Translations under genes and position numbers: made by a program | Assembly (NCBI GenBank): GCA_017511535.1 | Contig: JAFWJS010000051.1 | Location: forward strand, 1-61,919 | DNA length: 61,919 bases | Source: Eubacterium sp. | GTDB lineage: Bacteria; Bacillota; Clostridia; Peptostreptococcales; Anaerovoracaceae | Reading direction: 5' to 3' | Shown here: piece after piece, positions 27,050-36,754 of the stretch | Position numbering within the stretch: position 1 is the first letter of the stretch | Layout: each line of letters opens with the position of its first letter | The notes under the pieces: generated by a model | Told to the model about the DNA's origin: nothing | What the model saw: the letters and a program-made list of their open reading frames with translations, nothing else | The model's database searches: none

Positions 27050-29173
27050 TTGAAGAGATTTACCAGAAGTTTAATCATCTATATCGTAATATTCGCGGCA
27101 GTTCTGGGAGTCGCGATGGTCTACCGCTCGATGAGCGGAGTGGACACGAGGAGGATCGCCTTCTCGACAATGACTGAGTATCTGGAGGCCGGAAAGATCA
27201 AAGAGATCAACATAACCGGGACCAAGATAACAGGCAAGCTTTCCAAGACAGAATATGTATATTCTTACGCCAGCAACATCGTTGATATACAGTATCTGAA
27301 CGATAACTACGTATACAAGCAGATGAAGAAAGGCAAGCTTAAATACGAAACAGATCCACCGAAATCATACGGCGCTCTTCTGTCGCTGCTGCCTACTCTC
27401 ATAATGGTGGTCGCCCTCGGATTCCTGTTCTACATAATGATGAATCAGGGAGGCAACGGGAAAGCGTTCCAGTTCGGGCGAAGCAAAGCCAGGCTGTATC
27501 AGGGTGAAGGTGTGAAGATCACCTTTGCTGATGTGGCGGGGCTGAAAGAAGAAAAAGAAGAGCTCGAGGAAATAGTCGATTTCCTGAAAGATCCGAGGAA
27601 ATACCAGGATGTCGGCGCGAGGATACCTAAGGGCATACTGCTCGTAGGTCCTCCGGGAACAGGTAAGACATATGTTTCCAGAGCGGTCGCGGGAGAAGCG
27701 GGAGTCCCGTTCTACACGATCAGCGGTTCTGACTTCGTAGAGATGTTCGTCGGAGTCGGAGCGTCCAGAGTAAGAGACCTGTTCGACCAGGCGAAGAAAA
27801 ATGCTCCGTGTATAGTGTTCATCGATGAGATCGACGCGGTAGGACGTACGAGAGGCGCCGGGCTCGGCGGCGGAAACGACGAGCGTGAGCAGACTCTGAA
27901 CCAGCTCCTCGTCGAGATGGATGGATTCGGAGAGAATTCCGGCATAATCATCCTTGCGGCTACCAACAGGCCAGACGTACTGGACACAGCGCTGCTGAGA
28001 CCGGGACGTTTCGACAGGCAGATCGTTATCGGAATCCCTGACATCAAGGGCAGAGAAGAGATAATAAAAGTACACGCGAAGAACAAGCCTCTGGCGGACG
28101 AGGTGTCGCCTGAGATCATTGCGAGACGTACTCCGGGATTCACGCCGGCAGATCTGGAGAACCTGCTGAACGAGGCAGCTCTCATAACGGCGAGAAGAAA
28201 CGGCCGCTACATCAGGATGGCGGAGATAGAAGAAGCTACTACCAAGGTGATGGCGGGACCTGAGAAGAAGAGCCGTGTGATAAGCGACGCTGAGAAGAAG
28301 CTCACAGCATATCATGAAGCCGGCCACGCGATAGTCATGAGGTCCATCCCGGGATCAGATCCTGTGCATCAGGTAACGATCGTCCCGAGAGGAGCGGCAG
28401 GCGGATTCACAATGTCGCTGCCGACTGAGGATAAATACTTCGAGACGAAGGGCGACATGTTCAATCAGATCGTTCATCTGCTTGGCGGAAGATGCGCTGA
28501 AGCCCTTACTCTCGACGATATAAGCACCGGAGCAAGCAACGATATCCAGCGCGCGACTGATATAGCGAGAAGCATGGTGACCAAGTACGGCTTCAGCGAG
28601 AAGCTGGGACCTGTGAACTACAGCGGAGCTGAGGAAGTGTTCCTCGGAAGAGATTTCTCCAAAGAGAAAAACTTCTCAGACGGCGTACAGCTTGAGATCG
28701 ATGAAGAAGTAAGAGCGATCATCAATAAGGCATATGCTGAATGTGAGAAGATCCTGAAAGAGAATATGGACAAACTTGAGACAGTCGCCCAGGCTCTGAT
28801 CAAGGTCGAGACCATCGACGGCGATCAGTTCGAGAGGCTGTATACTGGAGAGATAGACGCTGACGGCATCGAGCGCGAGATAAACGAGAAAGAAAAGAAG
28901 ATACACGAGATCAATCTGAAAGAAGCCGAAGAATCCGAGAAGATTCGCAAGGAAGAAGAGGAGAGATTCTATAACGGCGATACAATGGATGAAAACATCA
29001 TCATCGAGGGAGGCATGATACCGCCTGCCCCATCGGCACCGAAAACGCCGGAGAAGGTTGAGCCGGAAACGCCGGAGACAGACGGGAAAGATAGACCGGT
29101 ATCAGTAAGACCGGAGCCGGAGCCTGAAGAAGCAGAAGACTCCGGATCTCAGGATGAGGATGCAGAAAAGTGA
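27050..29173 (+). CDS. ftsH: ATP-dependent zinc metalloprotease FtsH
   Basis: FtsH is a hexameric membrane-bound AAA+ protease that degrades unneeded or damaged membrane and cytoplasmic proteins. The 707-aa protein has transmembrane segments at about residues 6-26 and 103-125, Walker A GPPGTGKT, Walker [12 protein letters not shown], the arginine finger region RPGRFDRQ and the zinc site HEAGHA. Translation starts at TTG (27050) behind AGAAAGGGT. The last roughly 85 residues form an acidic Glu/Pro-rich tail with no fold. coaX follows after 33 nt, so ftsH, coaX and dusB are probably co-transcribed. Confidence 0.96.
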   Translation: MKRFTRSLIIYIVIFAAVLGVAMVYRSMSGVDTRRIAFSTMTEYLEAGKIKEINITGTKITGKLSKTEYVYSYASNIVDIQYLNDNYVYKQMKKGKLKYETDPPKSYGALLSLLPTLIMVVALGFLFYIMMNQGGNGKAFQFGRSKARLYQGEGVKITFADVAGLKEEKEELEEIVDFLKDPRKYQDVGARIPKGILLVGPPGTGKTYVSRAVAGEAGVPFYTISGSDFVEMFVGVGASRVRDLFDQAKKNAPCIVFIDEIDAVGRTRGAGLGGGNDEREQTLNQLLVEMDGFGENSGIIILAATNRPDVLDTALLRPGRFDRQIVIGIPDIKGREEIIKVHAKNKPLADEVSPEIIARRTPGFTPADLENLLNEAALITARRNGRYIRMAEIEEATTKVMAGPEKKSRVISDAEKKLTAYHEAGHAIVMRSIPGSDPVHQVTIVPRGAAGGFTMSLPTEDKYFETKGDMFNQIVHLLGGRCAEALTLDDISTGASNDIQRATDIARSMVTKYGFSEKLGPVNYSGAEEVFLGRDFSKEKNFSDGVQLEIDEEVRAIINKAYAECEKILKENMDKLETVAQALIKVETIDGDQFERLYTGEIDADGIEREINEKEKKIHEINLKEAEESEKIRKEEEERFYNGDTMDENIIIEGGMIPPAPSAPKTPEKVEPETPETDGKDRPVSVRPEPEPEEAEDSGSQDEDAEK

Positions 29174-29206
29174 TCATACCGTTCAGATCTGACTTGGAGG
29201 TAGAAT

Positions 29207-30043
29207 ATGCTGCTCGCTTTTGACATTGGAAACAGCAACACCGTGCTCGGAGTATTCAGAGACGGAGAACTGCTGACGAACTGGAGGATCGAAACAGATT
29301 CTCATAAGAGCGCCGATGAATACGGCATGCTCGTGTCACAGCTGTTCGCGTACGACAAACTTGACATGGACGATGTGGATGACATCATCATATCCACAGT
29401 AGTGCCGTCGGTCCTGTATACGCTGGAGCACATGTCGATGAAATATTTCGGGTGCAGACCGATCGTGGTGGAGTCAGGAGTCAAGACAGGACTTGTGATC
29501 AAATATGACAATCCGAAGCAGGTCGGCGCTGACCGTATCGTTAACGCGGTCGCGGCTGTCAATAAATTCGGGGGACCGCTGATCATCATCGACTTCGGTA
29601 CAGCTACTACATTCTGCGCGGTGACAGATAAAGCAGAGTACCTTGGAGGAACGATCGCCCCGGGACTCAAGATCTCATCGGAGGCGCTGTTTGAGAAGAC
29701 GGCTAAGTTGCCTAAGGTAGAGCTCGACGAGCCGGGACACACGATCTGCAGGAATACGATCGAAAGCATGCAGTCGGGTCTGATCTACGGCCATATGGGG
29801 CTGGTGGAATTCATGGTACGCGAGATGAAGAAAGAGCTCGCGGAGATCTGCGGAGCCGACAAAAAGATACAGGTAGTCGCGACCGGCGGACTTGCCTCCA
29901 TGATAGCGGGCGGAGTCGACTGTATAGACATTGTCGACAAGATGCTTACGCTTGAAGGTCTGGAAGTGATATATAAGAAGAACAGAAAGCCATGCAGGCA
30001 TACGCAGAAAGACCTGGAATGGAACAGTGAAGAGATAGGATAG
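29207..30043 (+). CDS. coaX: type III pantothenate kinase
   Basis: CoaX phosphorylates pantothenate in the first step of coenzyme A synthesis. Unlike type I enzymes it is not inhibited by CoA and needs a monovalent cation. The 278-aa protein has the ASKHA-fold phosphate loops DIGNSNTVLGVF (residues 5-16) and DFGTATTFCAV, with GADRIVNAV between them. The ribosome site GGAGG sits 5 nt before the ATG. It lies between ftsH and dusB; tilS-ftsH-coaX-dusB order is common in Bacillota. Confidence 0.94.
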   Translation: MLLAFDIGNSNTVLGVFRDGELLTNWRIETDSHKSADEYGMLVSQLFAYDKLDMDDVDDIIISTVVPSVLYTLEHMSMKYFGCRPIVVESGVKTGLVIKYDNPKQVGADRIVNAVAAVNKFGGPLIIIDFGTATTFCAVTDKAEYLGGTIAPGLKISSEALFEKTAKLPKVELDEPGHTICRNTIESMQSGLIYGHMGLVEFMVREMKKELAEICGADKKIQVVATGGLASMIAGGVDCIDIVDKMLTLEGLEVIYKKNRKPCRHTQKDLEWNSEEIG

Positions 30044-30060
30044 CTTTCCGGCTGAACGAT

Positions 30061-31041
30061 ATGAACAAAGCACTTCCCCCTGTCGGAGGGGTACAACTTG
30101 ATGGTCCGTTCATTCTGGGACCTATGGCGGGAATAACAGACGCTCCCATGCGCCGCATAGCAAGGCGGCTGGGGGCGTCGCTTTGCTATACAGAGATGAT
30201 CAGCTGCAAAGGCCTCTGGTACAACGACGAAAAGACATGGCGGCTTTTGTACATGTACGAGGATGAAGGCCCGACGGCCGTCCAGCTGTTCGGACACGAA
30301 CCCGAGATAATGGCCGCGGCGTGTGAGAAGATAGAGAAGCTGGACAATGCGGTCGTCGATATCAACATGGGATGCCCCGTGCCCAAGGTGTTCAAAAACG
30401 GCGACGGATCGGCTTTGAGCAGGGATCCCGACCTTGCGGGACGCGTCGTCGAAGCGTGTGTGAATGCCACATCAAAGCCCGTAACGGTCAAGATAAGACT
30501 GGGGATCGACGATGGACATATCAACTGTGTGGATATGGCAAAGACCCTGGAACAGGCAGGAGCCGCAGCCGTTGCGTTACATGCGAGAACAAGAGAACAG
30601 TTCTATACGGGTGAAGCTGACTGGTCCTGGATACGCAGAGTAAAAGAAGCAATAAAAATACCTGTGATCGGGAACGGTGACGTGAGTTCTGCCGACGACG
30701 CTCTCCGTATGATGAGAGAGACCGGCTGCGACTATGTGATGACTGCGCGCGCAGCGCTGGGAGACCCGTGGATCTTCAGAGAGATGAACGCGGCATGGAA
30801 GGGCGAGGCTCTTCCGGACAGGCCGTCTGACGAAGAGCGGGGTGAGATGATACTTGCTCAGCTTGAAGATATGTGTGAAGTAAAGGGCGAATACGCTGCG
30901 GTCCGTGAAATGCGAAAGATCGCAGGCTGGTATATCAAAGGCAGGCCGGGAAGCGCCGCGGTGCGCGGCATGATTAACCAGATAGATACCAGAGAAGATA
31001 TGGAGAAACTTATCAGATCGTGTTTCTGGGGGGAACAATGA
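30061..31041 (+). CDS. dusB: tRNA-dihydrouridine synthase
   Basis: This FMN-dependent enzyme reduces uridines to dihydrouridine in tRNA D-loops. The 326-aa TIM barrel starts with LGPMAGITDAPMRRIARRLG, contains the active-site cysteine in DINMGCPVPK, and has the flavin-phosphate loop IGNGDVSSADDALRMM. The C-terminal helical tRNA-binding domain (VREMRKIAGWYIKG) is present. No strong ribosome site is seen, so translation may depend on coupling. The final bases overlap the next gene as ATGA. Confidence 0.93.
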   Translation: MNKALPPVGGVQLDGPFILGPMAGITDAPMRRIARRLGASLCYTEMISCKGLWYNDEKTWRLLYMYEDEGPTAVQLFGHEPEIMAAACEKIEKLDNAVVDINMGCPVPKVFKNGDGSALSRDPDLAGRVVEACVNATSKPVTVKIRLGIDDGHINCVDMAKTLEQAGAAAVALHARTREQFYTGEADWSWIRRVKEAIKIPVIGNGDVSSADDALRMMRETGCDYVMTARAALGDPWIFREMNAAWKGEALPDRPSDEERGEMILAQLEDMCEVKGEYAAVREMRKIAGWYIKGRPGSAAVRGMINQIDTREDMEKLIRSCFWGEQ

Positions 31042-31805
31042 ACGATTACGAGTGTGCGGCGGTGATACTTACCGCGGTGGATATAGAGGCCAGGAGCGTC
31101 AGGCACATTTACAGTGACTGGCACAAGGTACACGTCAGAGGAGACAGCCAGGACTACTATGAAGCGTTCTTCAAGCGTGAAGATGAAGAGTATAAAGTGG
31201 TCACGTGCCAGCAGGAGGTCATGGGTATGACAGCTGCAACAATGCTGGCTTCAAAGGCGGTCGCTGCGTTCCATCCTAGATACCTCATCATGAGCGGCAT
31301 AGCTGCCGGCATAGGGGAAGAAGCTACACAGCTGTATGGAGACGTGATCGTCCCGGATATGATCTGGGACTATACGACGGGGAAATATGTCGGCTCAGAC
31401 GAGTCGGAGATACGGTTCGGGGACATAGGGTTCCTGCCAAGGCCGGTGATGGTCAGGACTGATAAAGAAGTCATGGACATCGTGAGAAGCACGATGAACA
31501 GAGATGACAATGAGTTCCACGTCCACGTCGGTCCGATGGCGTGCGGCAGCTATGTGGTAGCCAACTCAAAAGTAGTCGACAAGACGATAAAGGCTCTGTT
31601 CCCGCACACTGCGGGTCTGGATATGGAATCTTACAGCGTGCTCTACGTTGCGGAACACGTGAAGGAGCCGAGACCTAAGGCGCTGGTCGTCAAGAGCATA
31701 TGCGACTATGCCGACAGCTCCAAGTCAGATCAGTATCAGCGCTTCGCCGCATATACGAGCAGCGGATATGTGAAGTATCTGCTCGAGAAATGCCTGCCGC
31801 TGTGA
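31038..31805 (+). CDS. purine/nucleoside phosphorylase-superfamily protein (MTA/SAH nucleosidase-like)
   Basis: A 255-aa member of the PNP/UDP-phosphorylase superfamily. It has the glycine-rich MSGIAAGIGEE loop, the ribose-binding GLDMESYSVLYV (Met-Glu pair) and the base-activating aspartate in VKSICDYADSS, all as in MTA/SAH nucleosidases. It is divergent from MtnN and slightly longer, with inserts near residues 90-140, so the substrate is uncertain; stand-alone relatives of effector nucleosidase domains look alike. GGGGGGAAC precedes the ATG at 31038, which overlaps the dusB stop by 4 nt, so the two are translationally coupled. Confidence 0.78.
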   Translation: MNDYECAAVILTAVDIEARSVRHIYSDWHKVHVRGDSQDYYEAFFKREDEEYKVVTCQQEVMGMTAATMLASKAVAAFHPRYLIMSGIAAGIGEEATQLYGDVIVPDMIWDYTTGKYVGSDESEIRFGDIGFLPRPVMVRTDKEVMDIVRSTMNRDDNEFHVHVGPMACGSYVVANSKVVDKTIKALFPHTAGLDMESYSVLYVAEHVKEPRPKALVVKSICDYADSSKSDQYQRFAAYTSSGYVKYLLEKCLPL

Positions 31806-31911
31806 CGGCGGTCAGGATGAGAGCGCACACTGAGTATTACTCTGCTGCGCCGCCGGACACAGCACTGCGCCGGTGAAAGATAATGCTGTTAATGGGCAGT
31901 TTTAAAGGGTA

Positions 31912-31917
31912 TAATAA
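31912..31917 (+). promoter_or_regulatory. possible -10 box ahead of the NifU-like gene
   Basis: A perfect TATAAT 41 nt before the ATG at 31958, within a 150-nt gap. The corresponding -35 region (TGTTAA) is weak. Confidence 0.4.
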
Positions 31918-31969
31918 GTAATACAGAATATAAAACAGCCGGAAAGGCTTTTGATAAATGGAGGAAGAT

Positions 31970-32272
31970 ATGGAAGATATCAAAGAGAAAGAAGATATGG
32001 GCGGATATGTCGATCAGGACATAGACGATGAAGCGTACATGGCTTCACTGAAGGAAAGAGTAGACCTCGCGCTCGACGAGATCAGAAACATACTTGCGAT
32101 GGACGGCGGCGGGATCGACCTCGTGGAGATCACAGACGACATGACGGCAAAGGTAAGGCTTATGGGCCACTGCGCAGGATGCATGGGCGCCCGCATGACG
32201 ATGAGCGGGATAGTCGAGTCGATCCTTCAGGACGAGGTCCCTGAGATCAAAGCAGTAGAGGCGATCGAATAG
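31970..32272 (+). CDS. NifU C-terminal-domain Fe-S cluster scaffold protein
   Basis: A protein of about 100 aa with the single Nfu domain, which holds a [4Fe-4S] cluster between subunits and passes it to targets. The diagnostic motif is GHCAGCMGARMT (CxxC), preceded by ALDEIRNILAMDGGGIDLVE. The first 20 residues are acidic. Two starts are possible: the ATG at 31958 and the ATG at 31970; GGAGG at 31960-31964 is correctly spaced only for the second. It is distinct from the IscU-type scaffold at 49540, so the window encodes two steps of Fe-S assembly. Confidence 0.88.
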   Translation: MEDIKEKEDMGGYVDQDIDDEAYMASLKERVDLALDEIRNILAMDGGGIDLVEITDDMTAKVRLMGHCAGCMGARMTMSGIVESILQDEVPEIKAVEAIE

Positions 32273-32323
32273 CCGCGGGACATGACGGCGGAAAAGAACG
32301 GCAGGCAGGACGAGGCAGACAAA

Positions 32324-33796
32324 ATGAACGGTGAAATAAAAGAATATCTGCAAAAAAACAAAGATGAGGCGATTCAGACCCTGAAAAGCCTCATTTCCAT
32401 AAACAGCGTACAGAGCGACCCGGTCACGACTGCGGACGGAGAAGTGTACCCGTTCGGGCAGGGCGTAGAGGACGCATTCAGTCATCTGCTGAAAGTCGCA
32501 GAAGACAGCGGATTTGACGTATGCGACGTCGACCATTACGGCGGACATATCGAGTGGAAGGGCGTGAAGCCTTCTGAAGACGGCGGCACCAGGCCGGCGG
32601 ACGAGACGCTCGGTATCCTGGCGCACCTGGATACTGTGCCTGTAGGCGACGGATGGGAGCACGGACCATTCTCCGGTGATATAGAAGACGGATACATCTG
32701 GGGACGCGGCTCCATAGACGATAAAGGCCCTCTTACGGCTAATTTCTATGCCATGAAAGCGCTGAAGGAAGCAGGGTATGTGCCCGCGAAGAACATCAGG
32801 CTCATCATCGGACTTGATGAAGAGACGAACTGGATCGGCATGGACCATTACTTCAGCAAAGAGCCAAGGCCTGACTTCGGGTACAGTCCCGATGCTGATT
32901 TTCCTGTGCTTAACGGTGAGAAGGGTATCATGTCTTTCAAGATCGCTGCCAAGCTCGGGCGTACGACGGTAAAGGGTCTGGAGCTCAGAAAACTGTCAGG
33001 CGGGACCGCGGTGAACATGGTGCCTGCGCAGGCGAGAGCCGTGGTGAACGACCCGGACCTGAAGGTATATGATAAGATCCGCGAGATGGCAGAACAGTAC
33101 GAGATGACTACAGGCCATTCTCTCGGCATCCACAGGATGGGCAAGTCGCTGGAGATAACAGCCAAAGGAAAGTCTGCTCACGGATCGATGCCGGAACAGG
33201 GCATAAACGCCATATCCGTGCTTATTGGATTCCTCGGGCAGCTCAACTTCATCAATGAAGACATCTGTGGGTTCTTTGACTTCTATAACGCCTGCATAGG
33301 CATGGCCACGGACGGATCGAAGATCGGATGCGCCATGGCGGACGAACAGTCGGGCGCGCTGTCGATGAACGCAGGGCTCGTTGATTATGACGGAAAAGCT
33401 GTAAGCGTGACCTGCGATGTAAGATATCCGGTCACGCATTCATCGGATGAGGTCTACAGCCTTATGATGCCTGCGATCGACAAATACGGTCTGGGTGTTC
33501 TCAAAGGTGAAGACAGAGCTCCGATATATTTTGACACAGACAGCCCTCTGATCAGGACTTTCATGGATTGCTACAGTGATTCCACAGGCGATACTGAGAG
33601 CAGGCCGCTCGTGATCGGGGGAGGAACATATGCGAGGACATGTGAGAACGTAGTTGCGTTCGGAGCTATGTTCCCGGGAGATCCGCAGCTCGAGCACCAG
33701 CCGAATGAGAGATTTTCGCTTGAGCGCTTCAGCCAGATAATGGACATTTACGCGGATGCCATTTACAGGCTGACGCAGCCTGATTTCTCGATCTGA
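32324..33796 (+). CDS. PepV-like M20 dipeptidase
   Basis: A zinc dipeptidase of the M20 family, about 490 aa, likely acting on cytoplasmic dipeptides. Metal-site pieces are in order: His-x-Asp in LAHLDTVPVGDGWEHGP, the bridging Asp in GRGSIDDKGP, Glu-Glu in GLDEETNWIG, Asp in YSPDADFP and a C-terminal His in PQLEHQPNE. The lid domain sits between residues about 190 and 385. An earlier ATG at 32282 would add 14 charged residues; the ATG at 32324, with a GAGG at a fair distance, fits the usual N-terminus of PepV. It precedes the t6A gene set by 16 nt and may be co-transcribed. Confidence 0.9.
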   Translation: MNGEIKEYLQKNKDEAIQTLKSLISINSVQSDPVTTADGEVYPFGQGVEDAFSHLLKVAEDSGFDVCDVDHYGGHIEWKGVKPSEDGGTRPADETLGILAHLDTVPVGDGWEHGPFSGDIEDGYIWGRGSIDDKGPLTANFYAMKALKEAGYVPAKNIRLIIGLDEETNWIGMDHYFSKEPRPDFGYSPDADFPVLNGEKGIMSFKIAAKLGRTTVKGLELRKLSGGTAVNMVPAQARAVVNDPDLKVYDKIREMAEQYEMTTGHSLGIHRMGKSLEITAKGKSAHGSMPEQGINAISVLIGFLGQLNFINEDICGFFDFYNACIGMATDGSKIGCAMADEQSGALSMNAGLVDYDGKAVSVTCDVRYPVTHSSDEVYSLMMPAIDKYGLGVLKGEDRAPIYFDTDSPLIRTFMDCYSDSTGDTESRPLVIGGGTYARTCENVVAFGAMFPGDPQLEHQPNERFSLERFSQIMDIYADAIYRLTQPDFSI

Positions 33797-33812
33797 AGGG
33801 AGTGCGGTTCTT

Positions 33813-34265
33813 TTGCGTGAGGTACTGATCAGAAATGAAGAGGAGACGCGTGATTTCGGACTTGCGCTCGCCGATCAGCTGGAACCGGACGACGTGCTGG
33901 CGCTGATCGGTGATCTTGGCGTGGGCAAGACTTCTCTGACAAAGTATATCGCAGAAGGCCTTGGCGTTACTGAGAATGTTACGAGCCCTACTTTTACGAT
34001 CGTGGCAGAGCATCATTCGGGCCGTATGCCTCTGTACCACTTCGACGTATACAGGCTGGAAAGCGGTTCTGACATGCTGGATATAGGCGCAGATGAGTAT
34101 TTTGACGGCGGCGGAGTGTCAGTGATCGAGTGGGCGGACAAGGTCGCCGAGATACTGCCGGACAGGACAAAATGCATATTCATGGAATATGTAAAGCCTG
34201 ACGGCGCAGATGAAGATGACGGGAATATTTACGGAGAGGAGCGCCTGTACAGATGTACATTCTAG
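33813..34265 (+). CDS. tsaE: tRNA t6A biosynthesis ATPase TsaE
   Basis: TsaE is the P-loop ATPase that drives turnover of the TsaB-TsaD complex during threonylcarbamoyl transfer to A37 of ANN-reading tRNAs. The 150-aa protein has Walker A IGDLGVGKTSLTK (residues about 33-45), the TSPTFTIV switch region and the DVYRLES motif. Translation starts at TTG (33813) behind AAGGGAG at a rather long distance. A short acidic insert (GADEDDGN) lies near the end. It overlaps tsaB by 13 nt, opening a tsaE-tsaB-rimI-tsaD operon. Confidence 0.94.
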   Translation: MREVLIRNEEETRDFGLALADQLEPDDVLALIGDLGVGKTSLTKYIAEGLGVTENVTSPTFTIVAEHHSGRMPLYHFDVYRLESGSDMLDIGADEYFDGGGVSVIEWADKVAEILPDRTKCIFMEYVKPDGADEDDGNIYGEERLYRCTF

Positions 34266-35068
34266 CTATAGAGACAACAGGTCCGGTGGGGTCGGTCGCG
34301 GTTACGGCTGTTCCCGGGGTAAGCGCTGCTGCTGTTTCCGGGGAGTGCCCGGCAGAGCGCGGCAGCCGCATACCTGTTGAGGTCACGACCAGGACGATGA
34401 GTCATCTGAAGAACCTGATCCCTATGACAGAGAAGCTCCTTGCTGAAGAGGGAATAGATAAGAAAGATATCGCTGCTGTAGCAGCGTCTGCCGGGCCGGG
34501 CTCATTTACCGGCATAAGGATCGGTGTCAGCACGGCAAGAGCGCTGTCGCAGGCGTGGGACGTCCCATGTATGAGCGTTCCTTCGCTGGAACAGTTCAAA
34601 CCTGTATATATGGAGCGCGCGGGGTATGATACAGGAGATGATCCGGTATGCGTGATCTTCAACGCCAGGCGCGGGCAGGTCTACGGCGCCTGTTTCAGTG
34701 CAGATGGAACTGCTCTGATCGAACCTGGCCCTTACATGCTTGCTGATATGCTGACTCGTATCGAGACCCTGAGGATCAGGCCTGTGTTCTACGGCGACGG
34801 CGTCGATGCTTATTTCGATAAAGAAGAATTCTCTGAAAGAGTGAGCGGGTACCGGACAGCTCATCCGGAGCAGCGTTATCAGACTGCGGTCCTTACCGCG
34901 GCGTATGCTGAAAAACTGTGGTCAGAAGGGAAAGGACTGCAGGGGTACGGCGAGCTGCTTCCGGATTACATGCGTGAGAGCGAGGCCGAACAGAGACTGA
35001 AAGACGGATCGCTAGAAAAGATGAGAAAGGCTAAGCTTGAGAGGCTTATGAAGATGGCCGGGAAATGA
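34253..35068 (+). CDS. tsaB: tRNA t6A biosynthesis protein TsaB
   Basis: TsaB is the non-catalytic ASKHA-fold partner of TsaD in t6A synthesis. The 271-aa protein has ILAIETTGPVGSVAV at its N-terminus and the conserved SAGPGSFTGIRIGVSTARAL block (residues about 80-99). The C-terminus is rich in basic helices (KMRKAKLERLMKM). It starts inside tsaE and ends 4 nt inside rimI (ATGA overlap), so the operon is tightly coupled. Loss would be expected to be lethal or severe. Confidence 0.94.
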   Translation: MYILAIETTGPVGSVAVTAVPGVSAAAVSGECPAERGSRIPVEVTTRTMSHLKNLIPMTEKLLAEEGIDKKDIAAVAASAGPGSFTGIRIGVSTARALSQAWDVPCMSVPSLEQFKPVYMERAGYDTGDDPVCVIFNARRGQVYGACFSADGTALIEPGPYMLADMLTRIETLRIRPVFYGDGVDAYFDKEEFSERVSGYRTAHPEQRYQTAVLTAAYAEKLWSEGKGLQGYGELLPDYMRESEAEQRLKDGSLEKMRKAKLERLMKMAGK

Positions 35069-35556
35069 ACGACTTTTTATTTGAAGACGAATATATAGAT
35101 GATGAGATACTTATCAGGGAAGCAGATATATCCGACGCTGCGGATATTGCTGAAGTCGAGGTGCAGTGCTTCCCTAAGCCATGGTCTGAAGATGTGATCA
35201 GGTATGACCTGTCAGAGAATGGCAAAGCAAGATATTATGTGGCGGTAGACGGCGGACACGTCGTCGGCTACATGTCCGTATGGGTTCTTGACTATGAGGG
35301 GTTCATAAATAATGTGGCGGTGATACCGTCATATAGAAGAAGACATATTGCGAGCATGCTCATTGAAACGATGCTTGAGGCGACAGAAGCTGAGGGCATC
35401 GTGAGCCATACGCTTGAAGTGCGGAAGTCCAACAAAGCCGCGAGGCGGCTCTATGAGCTTTTCGATTTCAAAGAGACAGCTGTACGCTCGCATTACTACA
35501 GTGATAACGGAGAAGACGCGATAATAATGTGGCGCATGGGCGCACTGAGTGAGTGA
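35065..35556 (+). CDS. rimI: ribosomal-protein-alanine N-acetyltransferase RimI
   Basis: A GNAT enzyme, 163 aa, that in the model case acetylates the N-terminal alanine of ribosomal protein S18; it commonly travels with tsaB and tsaD. The acetyl-CoA loop reads VIPSYRRRHIASMLIETML. The position that is normally glycine in the RRxGxG/A loop is histidine here, which could weaken cofactor binding. Other parts (LEVRKSNKAARRLYELFDF) are standard. A 15-residue acidic N-terminal extension (FLFEDEYIDDE) precedes the domain. It overlaps tsaB by 4 nt. Confidence 0.88.
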   Translation: MNDFLFEDEYIDDEILIREADISDAADIAEVEVQCFPKPWSEDVIRYDLSENGKARYYVAVDGGHVVGYMSVWVLDYEGFINNVAVIPSYRRRHIASMLIETMLEATEAEGIVSHTLEVRKSNKAARRLYELFDFKETAVRSHYYSDNGEDAIIMWRMGALSE

Positions 35557-35560
35557 GCGC

Positions 35561-35663
35561 GGCCTGCTGTTCGGCAGGTCACGCAGTGGCGGTCCGCGGT
35601 TTGGGACGATCAGGCAGAGGCCTGCGATTCGGGAATGATTCTGCGGCGGCCCGCAGTTCGGGG
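35561..35663 (+). repeat. four degenerate tandem repeats, about 29 bp each
   Basis: Related units begin at 35561, 35591, 35619 and 35648 (spacing 30, 28, 29). Each starts like GGCCTGCnnTTCGGG, with about two to four differences between copies. They fill the gap between rimI and tsaD. No protein frame or terminator is apparent in them. Confidence 0.6.
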
Positions 35664-35677
35664 AAAAACGACAAATT

Positions 35678-36700
35678 ATGAAAGATGGAAAATTTCTGAC
35701 ACTTGGAATAGAATCCAGCTGTGATGAGACAGCTGTAAGCGTGGTGGCTGACGGGCGCACCATGCTTTCGAATACGATCTCTTCACAGATAGCGATCCAT
35801 ACGCTGTATGACGGAGTAGTGCCGGAGATAGCATCAAGACACCATCTCGAAAACATAAACAGCGTGATAGGTGAATCGCTTACCGAAGCAGGGATCACAC
35901 TGGATGACCTGGATCTTATCGGAGTCACTAACGGCCCCGGCCTTATCGGAGCCGTGGTGATCGGGGTAGCCACAGCGAAAGCGATAGCATTCGCGAAGGA
36001 TATCCCGATCGTGGGCGTGAACCACATGCACGGGCACGTAAGCGCAAACTATATCCAGTATCCTGATCTTGAGCCTCCGTTCATTTCGCTCGTCGTGTCC
36101 GGAGGGCATACTCAGATCATCAAAGTCACTGATTATAATAAGTGTGAAATGATAGGCTCCACCCGCGACGATGCCGCGGGAGAGGCATTCGATAAGGTAG
36201 CCAGAGTAATAGGACTCGGCTACCCGGGCGGACCTAAAGTAGACAGGGCCGCCCGCGGCGGCGACCCGCGTGCGGTGGACTTCAAGCGGGTCTGGCTTGA
36301 AAAAGACAGTTATGATTTCAGTTTCAGCGGCCTTAAGACACAGGCGCTGAATTACATAAATCAGGAACGGATGCAAGGACGTGAGATATCTGTTCCTGAT
36401 ATCGCTGCTTCTTATCAGGCGGCGATAATGGATGTGATAATACAGAAGTCTGTCCGTGCCGCGTTGGAATTCGGCGGCGAAGCCCCGAAGCTTGTCGTGG
36501 CAGGCGGCGTCGCGGCCAACTCAGCCCTCCGCGAGGGCCTCGCTTCGGCCGCGTCCGCGCACGGGATCAGGCTGTACATTCCGGATCCCGTGCTCTGCAC
36601 CGATAATGGAGCCATGATCGGTGCCGCCGCCTACTACAGATACAGGGCCGAAGGCCCTGACGACCTGACGCTGGATGCGTACGCGGATCTCGAGATGTAG
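35678..36700 (+). CDS. tsaD: tRNA t6A threonylcarbamoyltransferase TsaD
   Basis: TsaD is the catalytic subunit that transfers threonylcarbamoyl from its AMP adduct to A37 of tRNA. The 340-aa protein has the nucleotide loop ESSCDETAVSV (residues about 9-19), the iron-binding HMHGHVSA (His-x3-His) and LVVSGGHTQI, plus the C-terminal CTDNGAMIGAAAYYRY. Full length and intact. The ribosome site is weak (GGGGAAAAACGAC) and it is separated from rimI by 121 nt of tandem repeat, unlike the overlapping genes before it, so its expression may be set differently. Confidence 0.95.
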   Translation: MKDGKFLTLGIESSCDETAVSVVADGRTMLSNTISSQIAIHTLYDGVVPEIASRHHLENINSVIGESLTEAGITLDDLDLIGVTNGPGLIGAVVIGVATAKAIAFAKDIPIVGVNHMHGHVSANYIQYPDLEPPFISLVVSGGHTQIIKVTDYNKCEMIGSTRDDAAGEAFDKVARVIGLGYPGGPKVDRAARGGDPRAVDFKRVWLEKDSYDFSFSGLKTQALNYINQERMQGREISVPDIAASYQAAIMDVIIQKSVRAALEFGGEAPKLVVAGGVAANSALREGLASAASAHGIRLYIPDPVLCTDNGAMIGAAAYYRYRAEGPDDLTLDAYADLEM

Positions 36701-36754
36701 AGATCGCCGGACGGCGACCCTATATGGCTTTGATACATCATACAGGAGGAACGG

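Noticed and set aside
35561-35663. CRISPR array
   Set aside because: The repeats are degenerate and directly adjacent, without unique spacers.
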